Shown piece by piece: positions 56,870 to 64,000 of a stretch of 64,000 nucleotides of DNA. The notes under the pieces are model-generated. The model did no database searches, was not told the DNA's origin, and saw only the letters and a program-made list of their open reading frames with translations. Each line of letters opens with the position of its first letter. The first letter of the stretch is position 1. Source of the DNA: Anastatus disparis (taxonomy: Eukaryota > Arthropoda > Insecta > Hymenoptera > Eupelmidae). Location of the stretch: the NCBI GenBank assembly GCA_017163975.1, contig JAFFSR010000218.1:4405501-4469500 (forward strand). The letters are read 5' to 3'. Both the position numbers and the translations under genes were made by a program.

Positions 56870-57780
56870 ATACTATAATTAAAACTATAGTTATGTACTG
56901 TAATAAAATTATAATAAACTGTAATAATTATTCTAGTAAAACTATACTATACTATAATTATTTCACGGTATTATATCAATAACTATAATCATTACTACAA
57001 GATTATAATCAATTACAATAAAATCTGCTACGTCACGACGTATCTTTTTCAAAATTTGTTATTCTGAAATATGCAGTTATTGATCAATCAGATAATTTAA
57101 CTTAGTAAGCATATTGTAAAATAAAGTCCTTTTTGAAAAAACAAAAGAAAGTGCAATACGATTTACAAAACAAGAACAGTGCAAAGGCTACACGAACCAG
57201 ATTTACTAATTTAAACTTTAAAATTGTATGGCACTTTAAATAATTCGTGCCATACAATTAATCGCACTGAAAAGTTTACGAAATAACCATATTCAATTGT
57301 TTATAAAATATTATTCAAAGCATCAAATAAAGATTTATCTAATTAAATATTAAATCAAGTGTATTCATTTATCGTCTGACTGTACTCGCCCTATATCTAC
57401 TACGCCGAATCAAGGTAAAATTATTACAATTATATTTCTATAAATATAGATCTCTCAAAATATAATTCAAGTATATTTAACCGTGACAGCGATTCATATC
57501 AATTAAAATTGGTAGAGTCTTTCTACCACTAGACTAAAACGTTTTAAAATCAATTACTAACTCTATTCTTTTATTTAATATTATAATAAAACATATTCAC
57601 GTTTACCTCATAACAACAGGTGTAAAGCCAGAACTTCACAAATAAACGATTTAATTCTACAAATACACTGTAATCAATCTTGTAGTAATAATTATAGTTA
57701 TTGATTATAATAACGCAAATTAATTATAGTATATTATAGTCATAGTAAATAACTGTAGTTTTGATAATAGTATTCTTTTA
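56870..57780. mobile_element. foldback-like element with ACTATAATTA-type repeat arms
   Basis: Left arm (56870-57024) and right arm (57641-57780) are inverted: CAATAACTATAATCATTACTA and TACAAGATT at the left mirror AATCTTGTAGTAATAATTAT at the right. Both are made of short TATAGTTAT/ACTGTAATAA repeats. The middle is the LTR-like core. Confidence 0.65.
57025..57640. repeat. solo-LTR-like element, copy 2 (616 bp)
   Basis: TGCTACGTCACGACGTATCT at the start and AAAGCCAGAACTTCACA at the end. Landmarks CCTATATCTA, GAATCAAGGTAA, ATTCAAGTA, a GGTAGAGTCTTTCTACC hairpin and CACTAGA occur in the same order as in 8814-9599. No clear target duplication here. Confidence 0.55.
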
Positions 57781-58504
57781 ATAATAGATTTGTTTTAACA
57801 AATTATTTGATCGAAGTATCTTTAACAAATTTCACATCAGATTCGTAATAAACGATCATAAGAATACTGGAAGAGCGGGTTTCTTGCTAAAAAAGTTAAT
57901 TTCGCAATTAGTTTAGGCTCTTACTGTCTTTTGAGTTGGGTAAGACATATATATGTATATATATATAGGCATCGAAATTTTTGTTCAAATGGGTCCAGAA
58001 TATCGTTAGAAATGATAATTTGACTAAGCGCAGATTTAAGAATCAGGACAAATTTTTTTAGTAAAGAAAATGTAGACAAAATTTTTTTAATCACATCTTT
58101 TCCATTTGTACCTATGAAACTATGTCCTTCAGAGAAAATAGTAACAACCAAAAAAGGTTTTGTAAATTAATTTTAAATAAGGTACACGAAGATTTAAGTT
58201 GAAAAGTTTATAATTACAGTGGGACCTCGATAACTTGCCGCGCACGGGGCTGTAGGGGAACAAAATTCTCAGAAAAGGCTAGTTACTGTGAAACCCCTCT
58301 ATTGACAAGCGCACTATATCTTTCTCTTTCTCTCTTACTCTTTGGGCGAAGAGGCGTGGTCAAGATATATACGTATAAGAGGTAGTGGGGGCCGATGCTT
58401 GTTTGCATACGGAGGAGAAAAGGCTCTCGCGGCAAGTTATACAGCGGCCAGTTATCCCGGTCCCAGTGTATTATTGCAAAAATGATCAAAATTAATAGTA
58501 GATT

Positions 58505-58602
58505 TTCTTACAAGGAGATAAAATGAAACTTCCGCACGTACGTGTTATGACCACGTCATAAACACGTACGTGCGGGCGTTTCATTTAATCTCCGTGTAAG
58601 AA
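58505..58602. repeat. 98-bp hairpin
   Basis: TTCTTACAAGGAGATAAAAT...CCGCACGTACGTGTTATGA mirrors TCATAAACACGTACGTGCGG...TCTCCGTGTAAGAA with a few mismatches and a 5-base loop. Abuts the next inverted-repeat element. Confidence 0.75.
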
Positions 58603-58608
58603 ATAATG

Positions 58609-59664
58609 CTTTTCTCTATCCCTAGGCGAAACCACGTAAATATAATTGTTATATAAATTAACAATTATATTTGCTTTTTTTGTTTTAGTGCGTGTATGTG
58701 TTGTTCTTTGCTGTCACCCAGCATTTGTCACCAGGGTTGGTTTCTGAAAGGCTCTACGCTCATAGTTCATGACTGAAGGACACATGGTGCCACGTGGCGG
58801 CTTGATGAGAAAATTACAGCGCAAATGTAATACGATTTAAAAATTTTCATGATTTTACACAAAATGAATAAATAAAAACATACATAAATGTTAAACATAT
58901 AATATATTTTGTTTACATCAAAAACTTAATTATAAATCATTTATTAACTCTTAATTCAGTAGAATCATGAACATTTTTAAATAGGATTACATTCGCACTG
59001 TAGTTCTCTTACCAAGCCACCACGACGCGCCATGTGTCTTCCAGTCATCATGAATTATGAGCGTAGAGCCCTTCAGAAACCAACCCTGTTTGTCACACGA
59101 ATGAAACGAGTGTGACTAGGCTGGCGGCGGCAGCAAAGAAAAACACATACACAAGCCTAAATCACGAGAGAAAGAAAGACACATGAAAAACACGCGCACA
59201 AGAATCCTCTTTTATGAACGAGAAAGAGAGAGAGAGAGAAACACATAAAAACACGCACACAAGCCTCTTTTATTTTTTTATATGAGTTAAAATGAGAAAA
59301 AAGAGTTTGTACATTTTTTATAACACGACACTATTTATGATATAAGATTTTAAAATTTAGAATCATATTTTATTAGAATACAATTCGTTTTAATTTATAA
59401 GCGCAACGTAAATATCGTCTGTCTTTTTTTTTTGTCATGAGAGAGACAAAGACAGAATGCAATCATAAACACGAGCCTACGGCTTTTAGCAACAGTTTTG
59501 GTTAGGTCGAGTCCATGTTTCTCTTCAAGAGATATTTTAACGTAAGGCACGGAAGGCGCCGACAGGAGGCGCGTTAGTCGTTTCAACTGTAGCTAAAAGT
59601 GCTACTTCTTCTAGTGTAAAGGCTCGGCGGAACCGCGTGGTTTCGCCTAAGGGATGGAGAAAAA
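58609..59664. mobile_element. 1.06-kb inverted-repeat element, host of a nested hAT-like MITE
   Basis: TTTTCTCTATCCCTAGGCGA plus AACCACGT at the left mirror CGCGTGGTTTCGCCTAAGGG plus ATGGAGAAAAA at the right. Further in, GTGTATGTGTTGTTCTTTGC mirrors GCAAAGAAAAACACATACAC. (GA)n and ACACAAGCCT repeats fill part of the right arm. No transposase. Confidence 0.68.
58732..59088. mobile_element. 357-bp hAT-like MITE with 8-bp duplication
   Basis: CAGGGTTGGTTTCTGAAAGG is mirrored by CCCTTCAGAAACCAACCCTG. TTTGTCAC flanks it at 58724-58731 and 59089-59096. Arms of about 120 bp continue inward (GCTCTACGCTCATAGTTCAT). CAGGG ends with an 8-bp duplication are the hAT pattern. Confidence 0.85.
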
Positions 59665-60090
59665 TTTTTTCGTGTCACTGAATATAAATTTTATATTCAA
59701 TTAACAATTTTAACGTATAGCAGCTGTCAATTAGCTATCGAATTGCTGCAAACTGTCAGAAATTTTTAATTTATCTGTAAATTTATGTTTTTTGGGTCAT
59801 TGAATTTAAATTTGACTACAGTATCGGGAATATTACCCGTGACAGTTATCAATTAGCTTTCAAATCGCTGTTAACTGTTACAAATTTCAGATTTCTTTTA
59901 AATATCATACTGTTGGGAATCTTAGATTTTTCAATCACATGTTTTTTGGATCGCTAAATATAAATCGTAGGTCAAATTTACGATTTTATTATTTGGAAGC
60001 TGTCAACTAGCTATCAAATCGATAAGTAAAAGAATATTTCAAAATATTATTACAAGAGCATAAGTGTGACATCAACTAGTATCATACTGC

Positions 60091-60792
60091 CAAGGAGAAC
60101 ATCCCACCTCCGGGAAACGAATTTGACTGAAACGGCAAGATATGATTTTTTGATAAAAAGAATTAACCCGTGTTTTTTTGTTCTCGTCGAATAGGCCCCC
60201 TAGACACGGATATAGACATTTTTTTGAAAGTATAGTGAATGAGAGCCTTTATAAGAATTTAAATAACCAAAGAACTGCGGCTCTTACAAAAAAATGCATA
60301 AAAAATAAAATGAAGCACGAAATGCTTTAATTTAAGCTTTATTGCATTAAAAAAACTTTTGTGATTCAAAAGTTACAGGCAATTAAAATACGCTAATGAA
60401 ATAACATAAAAAATTTATCATATTTTATACGCTAAAAATATTAAGTAAATATGTGGTAATATTTAATTAAAAATAACTCTTACTCAACAAAAGCTTTTTT
60501 AATGCAACAGAGCTCAAATTAAAGCTTTTAATTTGTGCTTCATTTTACCTTTATGCATTTTTTGTAAGAGTCTTAGTTTTTTGGTTATTCAAATTTTTAT
60601 AAAGGCTCTTATTCACCATATTTTCGAAAAAATGTCTATATCCTTGCCTAGGGGGCCTATTCGACGAAAAGAAAAAACACTGGTTCATATTTTTTCATCA
60701 AAAAATCATATTCTGAAGTTTGAGCCAAAAGAAAAAACACGGGTTCATTTTTTTAGCCAAATCCGTTTCTCGGTGATGGGGTGCTCTCCTTG
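60091..60792. mobile_element. MITE family 2, longest copy (702 bp)
   Basis: CAAGGAGAACATCCCACCTC is mirrored by GGTGATGGGGTGCTCTCCTTG-type sequence at the right end. Full palindrome with AAAAAATGTCTATATCC / ATATAGACATTTTTTTG inner landmarks. A short duplication (AAAAGAAAAAACAC...GGTTCAT, about 60668-60750) enlarged the right arm. Confidence 0.75.
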
Positions 60793-61514
60793 TTAGTGTC
60801 GTGTTCAATAACAAGAAAACAATATTAAAAGATAAATCTAAGATTTCTCATAATTCTTAAATTGATAGCTAATTGATGGCTATCAAGTGTCAAAATCGCC
60901 AATCTGACGTAAATTTGAATTTCGCAATCCAAGAAACATAAAGTTAAAAGAAAAATTTAATATTTCTAATAGTTGGCAAACAGTTGCAAATTTTTAAAAC
61001 CATCTTCGAAAGTCCAGATATGGATTTAGCGACCAAAAAAAACGTGAATTAAAAAGTTGAATCCAAATTGTCTAACAGTTAAATTTCATATAAAAATCAA
61101 AATCGCTAATAAGTATTAAAATTTTCAAAATCCAAATATATTTAATTCACCATTTTGTATTCATTATTTTGAATTTTGAAAATCTAATCCCAGATTCGTA
61201 AATGACGAACATAATAAACCTTCTGTGCAGATTTTTAACAAATTATGTCGAATATTAAAATTAAAAATCAATTTAAAAAAATAACTTTTTTTAATATTTA
61301 TTTCTAGAACTTTTGAAGCTACGGATTAAGGCTAAAAGATCTTTTTATTGAGTTCTTTAATCACGTAGAAACTGAAAAAATGTGAAAAAAAACCCGATCG
61401 AAATACATTTAGTATAAATTATATAGCTAAAAATCCAAAAATATTAGGTATAAACGTACGCTTAAACCAGGATTAATAGTATAGATGCTTTGCAAAAATA
61501 TTTATTCATACAAA

Positions 61515-62215
61515 AATTGTTTTAAAAGAGCTTCTGGAAAAATTCTGCAGAATATTGTAGAATACTATGAAAAATTTTTGCAGAAATTCTGTAGAAACAC
61601 TGTGCAATATGAGAGCCTGCAGAAACAGTCTGCAGGTTTTCATCTTAAATTTATGCATAAGTTTTCTCATTTCTTGCAGCGAAAATCTGCAGAAACTTTC
61701 AACATTATTTCTTAAGAAACTTTAGAGAACCGCCACCTAGCGACGTAAGGACAAATTCAAAATTAAAGACAGGTCAATTCGTCTTTATGTCGCACGGTGG
61801 AAATTCTTTAAATTTTGCAATTTCTTATACAAATTTCGAAGATATTTATATAAACCTGAAACAATCCAGGTTTAATCGTTCTTCGAAGAGCTGACATTAG
61901 AAGGTTCATCTTGTTTTATTTTCTTTCTTTGATAGGAAAATAATAATTGAGAATTATCTTGTGATGTTATAATAAAATTTTAGAGAAATAATCTTTTTAT
62001 TTAAGTATACTTTTTTTAACGAACAGAAATCCAATTAAAGTATTGTATATTTCCTGGAGAATCAGTGTGCAATGTTTCTATAGAATTCTACAGATTTTTG
62101 CTGCAGAAAATGAGGAAACTTATTGAGAAATTCAGTATTAATCCTGCAGAATCTGTGCATAGTATTTCTGCAAAATTTTTGCAGAATTCTGCAGAAAATC
62201 TGCAGTGCTTTAAAA
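61515..62215. mobile_element. foldback element with CTGCAG-rich arms
   Basis: The left arm (61520-61705, with TTTTTGCAGAAATTCTGTAG and TTTTCTCATTTCTTGCAGCG) is inverted relative to the right arm (62080-62215, with GCTGCAGAAAATGAGGAAAC and AAATTTTTGCAGAATTCTGC). CTGCAGAA is repeated many times in both. The centre holds a CCACCTAGCGACGTAAGGAC...GTCGCACGGTGG hairpin (61730-61798). Confidence 0.6.
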
Positions 62216-64000
62216 GCAGTAAAATCGGTTAATAGTATGTAATCCTTGCAAAAATATTCAATTCAAGGAAAAGTCCTTTCGACAAATCATATCGGAGCGA
62301 ATTTGGTAAATTTGACGTCATATTTGTTATAATCAATTAAAAAAATATTAAGGTTTTTCTCCCATGAGACATGAATGAAATGTTACCAACATTTAAAAGG
62401 TCGTAGATAGTACCTATATTTTTATGCCCGCAAAATTTCAGCTCCAGTAATTGATAAAATAAAAAATAATGATTTTGAAATTGAGTGGTTTGTAATATAA
62501 ATTCTTTTTAACCTTTGAATTCAAGTTCAAACTTGATAATTTTATTATTTCAAATAATCAGATATTAATGATAAACTATTCTTTGAATACTACAGAATTC
62601 ATAGATTCAGAATATATAAAATTAGTCATAGATTGACAAATCACCTAAAAAATGATATTTACAAATAAACAAATTTAAAGAAACAATTTAAATTATGATT
62701 CTGTAAAGCTTGGGAAAGCTGTGGAGTAAAATCGTAAACACTATTTGTACGATGATGTCACATGTCATTTAGATTTATAATAAGTCTAACCATATAAGGC
62801 AAATAATATGATTTAATATACAATAAGTTTTTATTCATAATACTAATTATGTATGCATTCCATGGGCCACCAGGCTAAGCGCCCGTAACATACGGACCTG
62901 TGCTTCTTATTACAATACTTAAGTTTGCCGATATTTGTGATGAAACATTATTTTAAAAATGAATTTTGCAAATTAACCGTCAAATTTGTAAAAGGCGATC
63001 TCAAAAAGTCTCATAACTATGTGTACCTGACAAATATATTTAATTTTGTAAAAATTTGTTTAAACAAATTATTTAAATCGAAATAAATTTTGTAAAAACG
63101 ACGTTAGTTTTGTCGTCGATCATCTAAAAAATTATTAAAAGCATGTGTTTTTAACAAAAATATTCAGTTATGCATAATCGTGTCTTACTAAATTTTAAAA
63201 TCAAAACTAATTTGGTTAATTTTACATTAGGTCAAAAAATCAGTGACTTTAAAAACTATTCATAGCATGTTACACTTTGTAAAACTATACAATTTAACAA
63301 ACCTTTATTTAAATAAATTATTAAATTAACAAATTTTACATGAGATTCGTAATTAGCAATTTTAAAAATATTGTAAAGCGTATTTTTTTTGCAAAAATAT
63401 TTAATTATGCAAAAATTTGCTTAAATAGATTATTCTATTAAAATATGTTTCGCTAATAATGAGTATAAAATGGTCTATTGGTCTGATAGCTTGCACATTG
63501 GCGTTGATGATGCACAATAAAATTGTATTCGTTTCAATTTAATATTTTGACTTGTCCGTATATTCATTATTGTTTGAAAAATGATGTATCCAAAATTTTC
63601 GTAATTTCGTTGTAAATGCAATAAAGCAAACATCTATTGTAGTAAACATAGTGTATGTTAATTTTTTATCAACATACTATAGAGAATATTAATTTTTTTA
63701 TATATATTTTTTAAATTTCAACATCAATTTTATAATCAATGACTTCAAAAATCATTGGAAGTATACCTATATTGCTAGAATAATTTTCAGTTGAGCAAAA
63801 ATATATTTATCAAATTATTAAATGAAAATGAATGAACATTCGCCTTGGTAAGACCTCCCATAAGAGCAATGTATAAGGACCCACTACCTGCAGTTCCGAA
63901 TTAAGACAATTTCTGTATATTTTCAAGATATTCTCCGCTGGGACAATATCTTAAAAATATCTTCTTCAAATACATAGTTTCAATCTAAATCATTATACAA

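Larger units (their letters stand above)
52930..63790. repeat. decayed satellite array, ~125-bp unit, broken up by insertions
   Basis: The motif TTTAACGTCAGATTCGTAAT followed by CAACGACCTCAAAAA and, later, TGCAAAAATATTTAATTTTG recurs in diverged form at about 52960, 53080, 53155, 53285, 53400, 53530, 54240, 54715, 54850, 56390, 56510, 56640, 56770, 57830, 62305, 62970, 63100, 63220, 63335 and 63720, mostly 115-130 bases apart. Gaps match the MITEs and foldbacks listed here. Old array; no gene inside it recognised. Confidence 0.65.

Overview
The window is AT-rich eukaryotic DNA from an insect genome. The evidence is an insect-type odorant receptor gene with nine exons, an insect CYP4-family cytochrome P450, R1-clade and I/jockey-like LINE fragments, tRNA-derived SINEs, a Ty3/gypsy retrotransposon and many palindromic MITEs. 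Order and species cannot be proved from the sequence. There are no operons or bacterial genes. Exons below were assembled by hand from splice signals and reading phase, with no alignment or transcript support.

Layout. 1-7024: two Ty3/gypsy copies of one family lie head to tail on the minus strand. One has a 5' LTR, PBS, leader, gag and part of pol running off the left edge. The other is a 3' remnant (integrase zinc finger, polypurine tract, LTR). 7172-8502: a duplicate of the P450 first exon and promoter, split by a dimeric tRNA SINE whose empty site is preserved at 26.49 kb. 8503-11977: a palindromic MITE split by a 3.1 kb foldback element whose arms are 10-bp repeats (AAAGTGTATC); a solo-LTR-like element and a second SINE sit inside the arms. 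12294-17691: another MITE, a 63-bp tandem repeat and a third P450-flank duplicate. 17692-27245: the P450 gene (minus), ten exons located, all phase-compatible, but the exon expected between the first and second located exons is not found. 29324-31560: a 1.45 kb foldback, a near-perfect hairpin and AT-rich low complexity. 32874-50221: a phase-perfect odorant receptor gene (minus, 387 codons) whose large introns hold a degraded LINE with a SINE in it, an R1-clade LINE with a clean 13-bp target duplication, several MITEs and a 2.2 kb hAT-like element with an 8-bp target duplication. 51441-64000: no gene recognised; a decayed ~125-bp satellite broken up by nested foldback and MITE insertions.

The two host genes are unrelated neighbours on one strand: a membrane-anchored monooxygenase and a seven-transmembrane chemoreceptor. 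Most of the rest is mobile DNA. The observations most worth checking are the exon gap in the P450, the filled/empty SINE pair, and the foldback elements that share an LTR-like core but have different repeat arms.
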